From: Gautieria morchelliformis | Lineage: Eukaryota > Basidiomycota > Agaricomycetes > Gomphales > Gomphaceae | DNA length: 64,000 bases | Direction of reading: 5' to 3' | Assembly: GCA_015179125.1 (NCBI GenBank) | Contig: WHVA01000030.1 | Coordinates: 1-64,000, forward strand | Shown here: positions 10,668-21,619 of the stretch, one piece after another | How the letters are laid out: the number at the start of each line of letters is the position of its first letter | Numbering within the stretch: the stretch's first letter is position 1 | Translations under genes and position numbers: made by a program | The notes under the pieces: generated by a model | The model's input: the letters and a program-made list of their open reading frames with translations, nothing else | Database searches by the model: none | Told to the model about the DNA's origin: nothing

Positions 10668-11568
10668 TTACTTCGTTTAAGCCTTCCTATCACTCGCGGA
10701 GAAGTTGGACTCTAAAGTCCAATTATGATCAACATTTATATATGCCATATATTACCAAAGCATCTGTTAATACCTAGAGCACCAGGTCTCTATAAGGACG
10801 ATATGTCTTCTAAATGATCGCGCCAGGCGTGGCCCTTATTTGATCTGCCATGCAATGCTATGCCGGGTTTTGGCTTGTTCAACTCATTTACTTATTCTCA
10901 GCCGTATATAGTTCCGCGGCGATGTTTCCATTCTTCTAATAAAACTTAAGAATCACTGATGGATAATTACCTGTATCATCCCGGCTTACGAGTCGTATGC
11001 CCGTGCCTGTGGTATATCTCGGTATTCATAGTACTTAATCATGAAATGCACCGTGAGCGCGCATAGTGCGGGTGGCCTCTCACACCACTCCCTGAGGAAA
11101 CATGCCTTACGCTACGACCATGCCAAGTTGATATCGTGCAATTCCAGGAAGCCGAACAACGTTCACGCAGCAAAACTCACGCCTTATCCATGGTTTAGAT
11201 GGTATTCAATGCCTCCGCGTGCAGTGTGTGCGTAGTTGGGTTGGCAAGGGTACTAGTAGCTCAGACAACATGGGTTATGTATCTCGGTCAAGTCTGTCAG
11301 ACGTGGCAGTCAAGGAACACATACTGTCTCTTCTTTCACTACATCCCTGACCCAAATGCGAGAGAGATGGCTCGGGTGTTGCTTGCAAGCTCGACCCAAG
11401 CCTAGTACCGACCAAGGTAGAAACTGGAAAAACAGCAGCACACTAAAGGCATTATCAGTGTCAAGGATGGCATCTCAGCCGCCAGCCGGTGCAGCAGACT
11501 AAGTTCTAGCTCTGGGAGGCATGGTTTCAGTAGCATTAGAAGATGTCAATTAAACCGCGAATTGCCCG
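10668..11568. other. Intergenic region without recognised gene
   Basis: About 900 bp between the C78 stop and the IPK1 stop. Open frames are short and carry no family signature. The region probably holds the two 3' UTRs. Confidence 0.5.
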
Positions 11569-12895
11569 TCACTGCTGACACAACGTCCGCTCTTCCGCGC
11601 CTTCTGCAAAGTTCTGCACTATTTCTCGATCGAGTGTCTCCCACGTGTGCATTTTACTTACGCTCTTCAGGTCTAGATCGATAACCGTGAGCGAGCCTTC
11701 AATCCCTTCAGCCCAATCCTTGTATTTAGGCCGCAGTATGACTGAGCAATCTTTAAACGTGGCTGAGAGGAGATATGCGAGCATGTGGTATCGCAACGTT
11801 TCATCTTCACCGCCAAGATATGTTTTAATAAAAGCATCCCACTCTACCATCGTGGGCTCTGGCTCGTCGTGTCCAAGGGGTACGCCAGGATGTAACCTAG
11901 ACCACAATTGCGACAGGCCTTCGATGTCAAGAGAATCAAGCGTTTTCTGATGATGAGCCAGGATGGAGAACAGAGAGGTGCTTAATATCAACGGCAAGAG
12001 AGCATTGATGAATAAAGGTAAGAGGTCAGAAGTCGTCGCGTTGCTTCGACTGGAGCCATCGAGTTTGGTCAATAAACGCGACAAAGTACGAGTCTGTTCG
12101 TCGTCAAAATGAGTATAAATAACACAACAGCGAACCCACATCTTCTGGGTCAACCATTTCGCCCTCGTTGAACAATCTTAGATTATTGCTTTTGCCTTGG
12201 CTTTCCACCCACGCCTCCCAAAGGCTTCGTAGCGCTTTTCGCACACGGTTCTCATCCCCAGAATACAGATCTAACGGGCAATAAGTGCTGAAGACCGAGT
12301 TTTGGTTCAAGCGTTTGAAGTGGGCGTGCATGCAGAACCTGCAGTGTTGTAGTTTAAGCTGGCGAGTTGATTGAGAAAGGTATTCGGCCGAAGGCAAAAA
12401 GCCCCATTTGGGCTTGGGATGTATGATTATACTATAGTCAACGGGAAGGAGATGTAATCACACCTTGATCTCGACAGCCCACCCAGTTCTCCCAACTAAA
12501 TCCGTGGCAAGCACAGCCTTGCGTCTGTATATATCTATGCTGTCTGCAGCTCGAGTAACTGGGCGGTGCACTTCCGTAACACCAGCCAGCTCTTTCAACC
12601 AGTGGAAGCTCACTCTCACCGCGTGAAGAACCGGTAAATGTGCTGTTGGTATGAGGCATGATGTGACTATATCTTGAAACGCGATTGATGGGTCGTCTGC
12701 TTCCTCTAGTGAGTCACCACGCGGTGTAGTGTGAGCATGTTGAGGAGAATTTCGCGGTAATTTGCGAAGGCGAAGAACCTTGCCGTTATATGTAGGATGA
12801 GAAGGTCCAACATAGGAAAAGACTATAGTGGAGCCACCTTCGGAAAGATACGACCAATCTCTCGTTGGGTCGGTAACGGTAACGTCGGCGATCAT
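11569..12895 (-). CDS. IPK1: Inositol-pentakisphosphate 2-kinase
   Basis: IPK1 phosphorylates inositol 1,3,4,5,6-pentakisphosphate at position 2 to give phytate (InsP6), which supports mRNA export and pyrophosphate-inositol signalling. The N-lobe begins DWSYLSEGGSTIVFSYVG with the glycine-rich ATP loop and KVLRLRK. The strand AVEIKPKWGFLP spans the first intron and carries the conserved EIKPKxGFLP motif. CRFCMHAHFK carries the zinc-binding Cys/His cluster, YCPLDLYSG the substrate region, and VIDLDLKSVSKMHTW the catalytic C-lobe aspartate. The ATG at 12895 precedes MIADVTVTD. Exons are about 12895-12464, 12412-12140 and 12093-11569. The second intron (46 bp) is inferred because the frame would otherwise shift near 12105; a 1 bp indel there is the alternative. 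It is divergently transcribed from arginase, with 141 bp between start codons. Confidence 0.88.
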
Positions 12896-13036
12896 AGCCT
12901 CGGCGTGAAGAAGCCGCGGGACTAAAACACACTTTTGCACACTTTTGGCACTCCGCCGATCCACATTTCACTCTTCTGTAACATTGGCCCCTATTCCATT
13001 TTCTTTTCGTTCGTTGCAGACTACTTGCCGAAAATC
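12896..13036. promoter_or_regulatory. Shared upstream region of IPK1 and arginase
   Basis: Only 141 bp separate the divergent start codons, so both promoters and 5' UTRs must lie in or overlap this interval. No clear TATA box was identified. Confidence 0.5.
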
Positions 13037-14506
13037 ATGGTATCCGACCACCGTTTTTTGACTGACCCAAAAACTGTTGCTGTAAGTTCTGCTTGAGCCA
13101 TTCACAACTCATTTACTCAGGTAGTCAGGAACATTTAGGTGATAGGATGTCCTTTCAGGTAACTGTCCATTTTGTTGATTTCGAGCCGCATGTCGAGTTT
13201 TGTTTATTTGCTATTCAAGCGGTGGCCAGGCAAGTAACAGTCCTCGTACAAAGTACAACGTAACAGTATTCATACTAGCAATGTGAATATAGCCCAAAGC
13301 AGGTGTAGATGATGGCCCCATTCACCTTGTCAATGCCGGGCTTGTCGACCAGCTATCAGATTTGGGTTGGCAGGTGGACTTTGGTGGACACCACCAATTT
13401 GAAGATATCTCTGCAGACACCGATCCGCAAATTGGCAAGCTGAAGAACCCGCGGATGGTCTCACGGGTTACCAAAGCCGTCGCAGATGTCGTTGGTTCCC
13501 ACGCAGGGAGAGGCAGTTTGGCTTTGACTCTTGGGGGTGATCACAGTTTGGTTAGCATATCGAATGGGTAGGCATTTCCTTCCGACTAAGTTTTGAGGTC
13601 AGGCAATGGGAACTATCTCAGGCACCTTGAGGTTTGTCCACCATAGATTTATATGGAAAGACTACTGCTCAATATCTCGTATGTAGTCGGTACCCTGACG
13701 CTGTGGTAAATAACTATATCATATTCACATCAAGGTCAGTTGTCTAACTATCATGACTACTGTGAGGTGGTCTGGGTGGATGCCCATGCAGACATAAACA
13801 CTGCAGATTCCACAGACTCAGGTATATAAAGCACATGATCTCAGATTGTACGGAGATGCTTATCTCGAGGCATCAGGGAACATCCACGGCATGCCTGTCT
13901 CGTTTTTGCTTGGTCTGCATGAGAAGGATACGTTGTCCCCGTTCTCTTGGATTCCTCGTGTATTAAAACCAAGCAAAATCGTGTATATTGGGCTGCGTGA
14001 CGTCGATGCCGGGGAGAAGAAGATTCTTAAAGAGAATGGCATTATAGCGTTTAGCATGCACGAAGTGGATAGATATGGCATTGGAAAGGTCGTCGAATTG
14101 GCTCTCGACCACGTCAACCCTAACCGCAACCTTCCTATCCATCTGAGCTTTGATGTCGACGCGTTGGATCCTAGCGTTGCACCGAGCACTGGTACGCCGG
14201 TGAGCATATCCCTGGTGACAGCCTGGTGACAGGCACCGTATAGAAGTTTATTTTTCACTTCGTCTAGGTTCGAGGAGGCTTGACATTTCGCGAAGGGCAC
14301 TACATTTGCGAAGCTATCCACCAAACAGGCTTACTTGTTGCCCTTGATCTCATGGAAGTCAATCCTTCACTCTCAGATCCCGTTTCTGTCGAGCAAACCG
14401 TGAAAGTAGGGTGTTCCCTCATCCGTAGTGCACTCGGTGGGTCTCCCAGACAATTATCCACCTGGTCTGACAGCTGACCATCTGGCCAGGGGAAACTCTT
14501 TTGTAG
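13037..14506 (+). CDS. Arginase
   Basis: Arginase hydrolyses arginine to ornithine and urea. Ten exons join in phase to 314 residues: 13037-13081, 13139-13158, 13220-13229, 13293-13550, 13603-13631, 13687-13705, 13767-13821, 13877-14199, 14268-14436, 14490-14506. All manganese ligand motifs are present: [14 protein letters not shown] and [19 protein letters not shown], together with [14 protein letters not shown] and EVNPSL. The end SALGETLL is the usual family C-terminus and is only reached by splicing the last intron. The second to seventh exons include micro-exons of 20, 10, 29 and 19 bp, and the third intron uses a GC donor. The gene appears fully functional. IVD and HIBADH, two branched-chain amino-acid catabolic genes, lie within 8 kb downstream. 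Confidence 0.95.
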
Positions 14507-14731
14507 CTGATCATGCTACGCGGAAGTCTCGCATACTATAGTCGAACTGTACTTGTAGCTCAATATCCATAGTGTTACGGTTATCCAATATGCGATTATC
14601 AACAATTATTTGTGAAGCCGCACTATATATGAAAACGATAACGATATGAATGGTCATAAGAGAGATGGATAAGCCCACATATATCTGCCATGATATGTAT
14701 CCTAGATTCTGGTATACCTGAGCCGACATAT

Positions 14732-16305
14732 TCAGCTTTCTGGGGTTACACTTTCCACTGCAGAGAAAGCACGTTCTGGGCTCGTGTAATAGTCCGTGCC
14801 CGTAATCCACTCGGACACGTTGAACGTCTGCGACAACGACGACGCCTCACCTTCCACATCCGTCGCTATACTGCCCACAGCGAATGAATCCTCAGCCTTC
14901 CACGGGCGGCGCCTTTCGCTAGGTGTCGATGGCCAATTCTTGGGCATTATGGTATTGGGCGACATGTGAGTCTGCATAACAAGGGGCTCTTGCTCGTCAT
15001 CGGCGCTCGAATGGCTCTGGCTTGTGCGTGATGACGAGGACGGACATCCACTAAAGACAATTGTTAGCCTACCAGAGTGGCTGAGGTGATAAAACTACTA
15101 ACTGGAGGCTGTCCTGCGTTAACTTTCTGAAAGATTTCCTGGGGGCCCGGGTATCACTCAGATAGGAATTTCCTGAATAAGTTGCTAGGGTACTCTGTGG
15201 AGCGCCCTGTTGAAAGGACGAAGGGTTGAATTGAGGTATAGCCGGTGAAGGGCGCAAGGTTGGCGTAATGAACTGATCCTTGATATCGATGGGGGGGCGA
15301 TGCATGGTCGGGAAACGACTGTTAAGGTGCTCTGTAGGATTAAGTTCCCGCCGGGGTTGCTGAGGGATAAAGTCCATTCCTTGTACGTTGCTCAGTCCAA
15401 GATACGTCGTCCTTTCCGACCGCTGGAACGAAGCAGCCCTTCTGGAATCGCTAGACTTATCAGAATGGTCCGACAACGACCAGTCTGTTCTCGCGGCCAT
15501 GTTTGTTTCTTGAGCCTTTCAAGCAAACACGGCCGCGAGAACAGGCTGATGATAGCTGTAAGTCCCACCTAGAATTAACGGAAGGCGTTGCAGGAGCGTA
15601 TGGACGATAATGGGAGAACAACGCCCGATTTCGAGAAGCTGACATGGGTGTATCAAGCGAAGGGGAGGTTCGCTTTCGGGCTTTCGCTGGGCCACGAACT
15701 CGATGTTGAGTATCATATTCGCAAAGAAGTCCCCGGGTTTGACAACGATCACACGGACGTCCACCGCTGCACTATGGATGACTAGTGATTAATGGTCCTT
15801 GACGTGAGCCGGAAGGGAGAAATACCTTGGTTTTTCGATCTCTGCATTTCTCACATGCTTGCTTAGTCCTCTGACGAGCACTTGGCGTAGGACTACGATA
15901 GAAGAAGGTAGTTCCCGCTTCCGTGCCTTGAGGGAGCGATGCATACGGCCCCTGATCCATGGGTAGGTCCCATCCTGCTGGCATGTTCACGAGCTGGTGC
16001 GAGGGTGGGTGCGGCGGGCTCAAACCTGCTTGTGTGTCAGGGGAGCCCCTCCCGTACTGTGGGTATACGCCATGGATGTCGAGGCTGACTGCCGTTGCGT
16101 CATCTGTCCAGTTGGAAGGGATAAAACGGGGCGCCTGCGGAGCGAAGGCAGGGGGATCTGGGCACGTAGGAGACGTATAGTGGTAATCAAATGGAGGGGA
16201 AAGATGGGACAGAGGAGCCGGACGCATTGGTCGGATGGGCTGGACGTCGAGGGGGAGTATGGGGGAGGAGGAGACCATAAAAGACCCTTGATGGTAGGGG
16301 GGCAT
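14732..16305 (-). CDS. Zn(II)2Cys6 fungal transcription factor
   Basis: The protein starts MPPYHQ at 16305 with a ~145-residue proline-rich region. The binuclear zinc cluster follows, split by an intron after KTK at about 15830: QACEKCRDRKTK then CSGGRPCDRCQTRGLLCEY, six cysteines with canonical spacing, and a basic linker GPAKARKRTSP. After the cluster an intron of about 79 bp (15582-15504) is inferred; it contains a hairpin-forming inverted repeat. A serine/proline-rich middle and an acidic C-terminal segment ending SAVESVTPES (stop at 14732) follow a last intron near 15114-15056. No fungal middle-homology domain was recognised. It lies between arginase and IVD; a role in regulating those catabolic genes is possible but unsupported by sequence. 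Confidence 0.8.
15485..15544. repeat. Inverted repeat (21 bp arms, one mismatch) inside the transcription factor gene
   Basis: The arm CTGTTCTCGCGGCCATGTTT plus one G at 15485-15505 matches the reverse complement of 15524-15544 except for one base. The loop also contains a short CTTGA/TCAAG stem. It lies at the 3' end of a predicted 79 bp intron and over its acceptor, so it could affect splicing, or mark a small foldback insertion. Confidence 0.75.
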
Positions 16306-16549
16306 GGATGGGTATAGGAACTGTACACAGATTTAAGGAATTGCGAGGAAACGTATATAGCAGGGGACAACAGGTGGCGGACAGTACTTAGCACTAGAGT
16401 ATCAGTTGTCAGCCACAGACAACTTGGGGAGCGGCTGGTATAGTTTCTGGAGCTCACAGAGGTCGCACACTGACTTGAACCTGTTATACGATTCGCATCC
16501 GAGACTTGCTGAATCCCAGGCTTGCGGACTCGGAGGATTTGACATTCAA

Positions 16550-16687
16550 GGCGGCAGCTAAATTCAATTATTATATACACTCCTAGTAGGAGTGTGTATA
16601 ATATTACGATCGCGTGCGGCTGTTTCAAAAAGTGAATTTAGCTGCCGGGAATCCCGGCAGCTAAATTCAATTTTTGAAACAGTCGCA
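16550..16687. repeat. Foldback/MITE-like element with nested inverted repeats
   Basis: A 36 bp arm (16615-16650) faces its near-perfect inverse (16652-16687, two mismatches) across a single base. A third copy of the arm's core, GGCAGCTAAATTCAATT, lies at about 16552-16568 in inverted orientation to the first arm. A smaller AT-rich hairpin lies at about 16571-16602. The arrangement of three TIR-like units suggests a MITE that inserted into or beside another copy. It sits between the IVD stop and the transcription factor start. Confidence 0.75.
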
Positions 16688-16747
16688 GGGAATACCCTTA
16701 TATATTAATTAGTTAGGGGAAGTGGTGGTTCATGATACAGACTGATG

Positions 16748-18558
16748 TCAGCCCACGAGTTCTTCGTTGAACTCCCTCCCGATCAGCATCCTCCGAATCT
16801 CCTGTGTACCCGCACCAACTGCGTATAGCCTCGAATCACGTAGGATTCTTCCTGCAGGATAGTCGTTGATATACCCATTTCCTCCCAGACACTGCATGCC
16901 TTCCAGAGCAACTTCGATAGCCCGTTCAGTGGAGTACAGAATCGCTCCTGCGCAGTCCTATCAAGGGGGCAGGCGTAAGAACCTCCTATGTGGAGCGATC
17001 TCGACTGCTTACCCGACGACTGATTTGACCACGATCACATGCTCGACCCACAGCGTATACGTATGCTCGACTCGCGTTCAACTTTGTATACATATCTGGT
17101 GGAAGTCAGTTAGTCACAACAGCGATCAAAATCGAATGTGACTCGCCAGCAATCTTGGCTATAGGAGATTCCTATGATCAGTGCATATGGCATAGTGAGG
17201 ACTTGGTGACTACCTTGCATCAGCTGGAATGTCCCAACAGGTCGGCCAAATTGTTTCCGATCGTGAACATATTCAACAGCAACGTCGAAAGCTGCCTGCA
17301 TGAGGCTACTCGAACATATCAGATACAGCGAACCGCAGACGGCGTGTGGCGTACCCGAGAGGACCACCGCTTAAAACCAGCCGCTCCAAGTCAAGTCCAG
17401 ACATAAGAACTGAGGCCCCTTTGTTAACTGTGCCAAGGACATTCTCTAAAGTGTACGGTCAATGACGCCTTTGGTACACACATACGACTTTACCTTCCGG
17501 TACTTCACATGCTTCAAAGACGAGCTCGCACGTGTCACTACCCCGCATCTAACCTAATTTCATCATGAGAGTATGGGTTGACCAACAAATGCTCACACCA
17601 AACTTGTCGAGTTTTTGATGCGTAGAAAATCCTTTGAAGCCCTTTTCAATGATGAAAGCGGTGATACCTTTGGATCCTAAATCGGGGGAGGTTTTGGCAT
17701 AAACAACTAGCGTCGAGGCCACCGGTCCATTCGTAATCCTGGCATGACATTATTATTCTTCTCGACTGACTTTCTCGGACACTGCCTACCAAAATTTATT
17801 TCCGTCTAGAATATAGCCGGCGTCGACTTTCTTGGCCCGCAACTTCATAGACACGACGTCGCTTCCACTTCCAGTTTCACTCATGGCCAGAGCACCAACT
17901 TTCTTTCCGGACACGAGATCAGGAAGGTACTTTAGTTTCTGCTCTGCTGTGCCATGGCGGTGTATTTGGTTGACACATAGGTTGGAGTGTGCACCGTACG
18001 AAAGTGCGATTGAACCAGAAGCTCGTGACAGCTCTGAGTGAGAAATTCAGGAAGTGACGGGCTGATAGCTATTTATGACAGGTACCTTCCATTGCAATCG
18101 TGTGCTGGAGATAGCCTGAGGCCAGGCCGCCATACTCCTCGGCCACGGTGACTCCTATTTAAAGTATCAACATTCGAGTTCAGTAATCGGCATAAATCTT
18201 GGTACCAAGGAGACCCATGGACCCAAACTTCTCCCACAAGTCCTGAATACCTAATTCTTAGCATCACACGGGATATCTGACTCGAAGAGCAAACCATCGG
18301 AAAGTTATTGCTGCGGTCAACCTCTGCCGCTCGTGGCGCAATTTCTCGTTGCGCAAAATCATTCACGGCATTCCTGAACTATAGGAAGAATGGTTGAGCA
18401 TATTGCAGGTGTCTCACCCGGAGGCACACCTCGACTTGTTCATCAGTAAGCCCAGCAAGGTCTGCATTGTAGAAGGAAGCGTGTCTTCGGTAAACAGCAG
18501 CACCAGCAAGCTTGACATTGCTCCGAGAAAGAGCCCTGCGCATTACATGGATGTTCAT
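16748..18558 (-). CDS. Isovaleryl-CoA dehydrogenase, mitochondrial
   Basis: This FAD flavoenzyme oxidises isovaleryl-CoA to 3-methylcrotonyl-CoA in leucine degradation. The start at 18558 ([14 protein letters not shown]) gives an arginine-rich mitochondrial presequence. Recognisable blocks in order are [20 protein letters not shown], the GGL active-site loop region, [16 protein letters not shown] (the acyl-CoA dehydrogenase signature), [16 protein letters not shown] bearing the isovaleryl-specific catalytic glutamate region, [19 protein letters not shown], and the C-terminal [10 protein letters not shown] and [16 protein letters not shown]. At least eight short introns interrupt it. All blocks read in frame after splicing; some splice positions were not verified base by base. 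The stop is at 16748. Confidence 0.9.
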
Positions 18559-18655
18559 GCCTAGTGGATGGGTCGACACCAGCGGCGATGGGCGTCTATT
18601 ATAATTATGAGTAGCTACATGTTACCGGTTTACTATGTACAGTAGAGGCTTTGTT

Positions 18656-19705
18656 GCAGTGTTGGCTCCTAGGTTCGGCGCAAGCCTTGAAGCTCCGACT
18701 TCATCTCCAGAGGAGAGGCTTGTACCAAGCTGCCGCGCTAGGGGGACCGTCTCTTCAGGGTGCTGCGTCGGCCACAACACCTCTCGCGTCAAGGTTTCTT
18801 TAGATTATCGTAACAGAGATGTATTCTGACAACTTGTCCTGTGTGAGTAGCTAAGAATCATTTTAATTATGTCCTGATGTATGTGCCTTCTGGGACGAGT
18901 GACAAATCGCTTGTGAGGCACGTAGTTGAACCAGTCACTCAAGAATAATTTTTAAAAAATTATCACAATGACCTGTAGTATGTTTTAAAGTGATCCCATA
19001 AATTACTTTGCTACTCGGTGACCGGTGGGCGCAGCACCGGGCACTTTTCCAGACGACGGTGTCGACAGTTCGTTACGTCACGTGACTTTAAGCACGCTCG
19101 CGTTTTAAATGGACATCGACGTATGCTGGGGAGATATCCTGCTGTTATCATGCAAAGACGTTCTAGAGGACAGGCTTGGGATCATATTCTCTCTCATCAG
19201 TCATCTGGGAGTCTCATATTCTGAGCTATTATTGTTTCTCTTCTCTCCTTCTTGCCTGAAGGTTTGAAACCGTGCCTGTCAATGACTCAATTTATTCGTA
19301 CCGCTACTATCATAGCGATCGAGCTGTCCCATTTGCTGCTAAAATATTTAGGATATCTGGCCTACATTCCCAACTATAGATGTCCTTAAAAATCAGCGAA
19401 CGGCCGTCTGTAACGCGTTGACAAGTGAGATAGCACAATTGTGCCCACCCCCACTATTCCCAATGGGATATAAGACAGTTACTCGGTGATTAAGCATTTC
19501 TAACTAGCTAGGGAGCTCAAGAGACATATGGTCTAGTAGATTGTTATAATGAGTGAAGCCGTAGAGAGTGTGTGGCTGGTGGTAGAGGCGGCGGGAGACG
19601 GCCCCCCTAGCGCGGCATCTTGGTACAAGTCCTAGGTGCTCGCGGAGCGTGAACTTTGAGTCGGAGATGGGGCTTGTGCCGAACCTAGTTGGCTCCTAAG
19701 GCAAG
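18656..19705. repeat. Inverted pair of a ~110 bp block, about 820 bp apart
   Basis: The block at about 18656-18765 (with CCTAGGTTCGGCGCAAGCC and GCTGCCGCGCTAGGGGGA) recurs in reverse complement at about 19583-19705 (GCGCGGCATCTTGGTACAAG and TGTGCCGAACCTAG). They could be the long terminal inverted repeats of a degenerate element or two independent repeat copies. No transposase was seen between them. Confidence 0.65.
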
Positions 19706-19845
19706 CCTGGCGGGGAGATGGTAACCCTTAATTAACCCTTAACTCAAATATATTCACTTGTGAACAACAAATATCATATATTCAAGTTAATGCCTTAATT
19801 AAACCTTAAACCTTAACCTACACCCGGGTGCCCTTAGGTCAAACA
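19690..19845. mobile_element. Deleted copy of the TTAA-rich element also seen at 24.4-24.8 kb
   Basis: The left part (GGTAACCCTTAATTAACCC) and the right part (TATATTCAAGTTAATGCC then TTAATTAAACCTTA) match the two ends of the longer element at 24420-24830, but the internal coding relic is missing. It is a probable non-autonomous or solo derivative. Confidence 0.5.
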
Positions 19846-20095
19846 GTGCCAAAACAATGATAGTGGCAACTACCAGTCCCGAATGCCAGGGCACGTCAAC
19901 GGCATGTCAGTAGCTGGTGTACATCCATTAGCCCCTCCAAGTTGGCAGCAATCCGACACTAAATCAACAAGAAATGTTGCTTCCATAGCTTAAGGATAGT
20001 TAATTCTTACAGAGATACAACCGACTTGAATGACAATACATGCTTCCCCTTTCAACACCACGCCGCAAGCTAGCTCTGGATATCAGTGATGGACA

Positions 20096-21310
20096 TCATT
20101 GGGTAGTAACCTCTCTGCCCTCCTGCGCTGCACCCTCGAGGTACTTGTATACAGAAGAAAAGTCTTTCGTCGCGAACTCTTTGTGACGTTGGATCACCCC
20201 GGCATATATATGCTCCGCCGATTTGGCTAGTGGCAACGGACTCCCCACTGACGATCCCATGTGGGTAGCAAGGCCCATGTCCTGGGGGGAACATGAGACG
20301 TTAGACGCATATAAGTAATGTAAGCTGTACCTTGAGCATGAGCGCGGTTACAAACCCGCCTTCATAGTCACGCTCGCAAGGTAGTGCCTTGTCGGGGACC
20401 GAGCCCGGAACGGGATTGTTGACAGACGAAGCCCAGCATGCCCCTGTTGAGCTGTTGATAACGCCGGCCAGCACAGCAGGATCAACGCCAAGCTTCTGTC
20501 CCAAGAGCATCGCTTCGGCAACGACGATCTGCTCGACTCCTAGAATGAGGTTGTTGCATATTTTGGCAACGAGACCAGCACCAGATGCGCCGCAATGAAT
20601 GATGCGTCTTCCCATGAACGATAGAAAGGGCGAGACACGCTCAAACTCGCCGGTAGTGCCGCCGACAAGAAATGAGAGGGTGGCAGCCTTTGCACCTGGT
20701 ACGCCTGAATACATTGCGCGTGAGGTGGAGGACTGAGAATCACTGGGGATGCTCACCGCCAGATACGGGGGCGTCCACCATATCAGCACCCAAAGCCTTG
20801 ACTTGCACGGCGACCTCCTTGGCCACCTCAACGTCTAGGGTTGTAGAATCTATGCAAAGGGTAGAAGCGGCAACATCCTTTGGCAGGCTTCGAAGTGCCG
20901 AAAGGATGCCGGACGGTCCCTGGTATGCATCACGGACTTGGGGTGAGGCAGGCAGCATTGTCAACAGCGTTTCTGATGCGAGAGCCACACTAAACGAAAG
21001 ACATGAGTGTGGCAAGGCGATGGGTATTCTATTTCATTTACTCTGCGGGAGTAGCGGCGACTGAGATCTGCGCGCGGGGATTTGTGTCGCCGAAAGTGTT
21101 TGCGAAAGATGCTGCGCGGGCATGGTCGACATCGCACACGACAAAAGCGACGTGGGAGTCGCCAGGCGAGGCTGAAATCTCATCGATGCGATTGGAAACC
21201 CAGTTAGCGGCCATAGCGTGACCCATTTGCCCGAGACCAATGAAGCCTACTGTCTGGCGGCGTGGTATGTGGCGACCCAGAGACTGGAGACATCGAATGG
21301 ACCCTCGCAT
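20096..21310 (-). CDS. 3-hydroxyisobutyrate dehydrogenase, mitochondrial
   Basis: The enzyme oxidises 3-hydroxyisobutyrate to methylmalonate semialdehyde in valine degradation. The ATG at 21310 begins MRGSIRCLQSLGRHIPRRQ, an amphipathic arginine-rich presequence, directly before the Rossmann motif VGFIGLGQMGHAMA. Next come the family block DAPVSGG split by an intron, then VPGAKAATLSFLVGG, the catalytic lysine in GLVAKICNNLILG, and GVINSSTGACWASS. The final exon starts DMGLATHMGSSVGSPLPLA and ends REVTTQ at 20096. Four exons are joined by standard GT-AG introns. The gene is intact. It is transcribed toward IVD, and the GH47 pseudogene lies just upstream in the opposite direction. Confidence 0.93.
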
Positions 21311-21619
21311 CGTCGTCGGCAAGAACCGTCACTGTCACAAAATGGTGACCGGGCTGCAGTAGGCTCCACACGGGGCGCAGGTTCCCCCCATGGGCCCAAG
21401 GTGCTACTCAAGTCCGCACTCCGAGTCTCCGACGCGGACTGTTGGCCAAGGGTCCCTGGCGGCACGGAGCGGCCTCGGTGCAGTCCACATGCAGACGCCC
21501 CTAGTTAAGATTGTCTTCGCTGGTCAGGGTGTTGGAGGCTAGTAGCTGCCAGCCTTCAACACCTCTAGCGGCGGCCCCGTATACGGCGTTACAGAGACGT
21601 CAGTTGACTAATTCGCATC

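Larger units (their letters stand above)
18600..20090. other. Repeat island between IVD and HIBADH
   Basis: No gene is supported in this 1.5 kb. It contains two inverted copies of a ~110 bp block and a short transposon-derived segment, described separately. The composition is AT-rich with low-complexity TTAA-containing runs. Confidence 0.5.

Noticed and set aside
12100-12140. Frameshift in IPK1
   Set aside because: A 46 bp intron with plausible donor and acceptor restores phase, so a pseudogene call is not needed, though an indel cannot be fully excluded.
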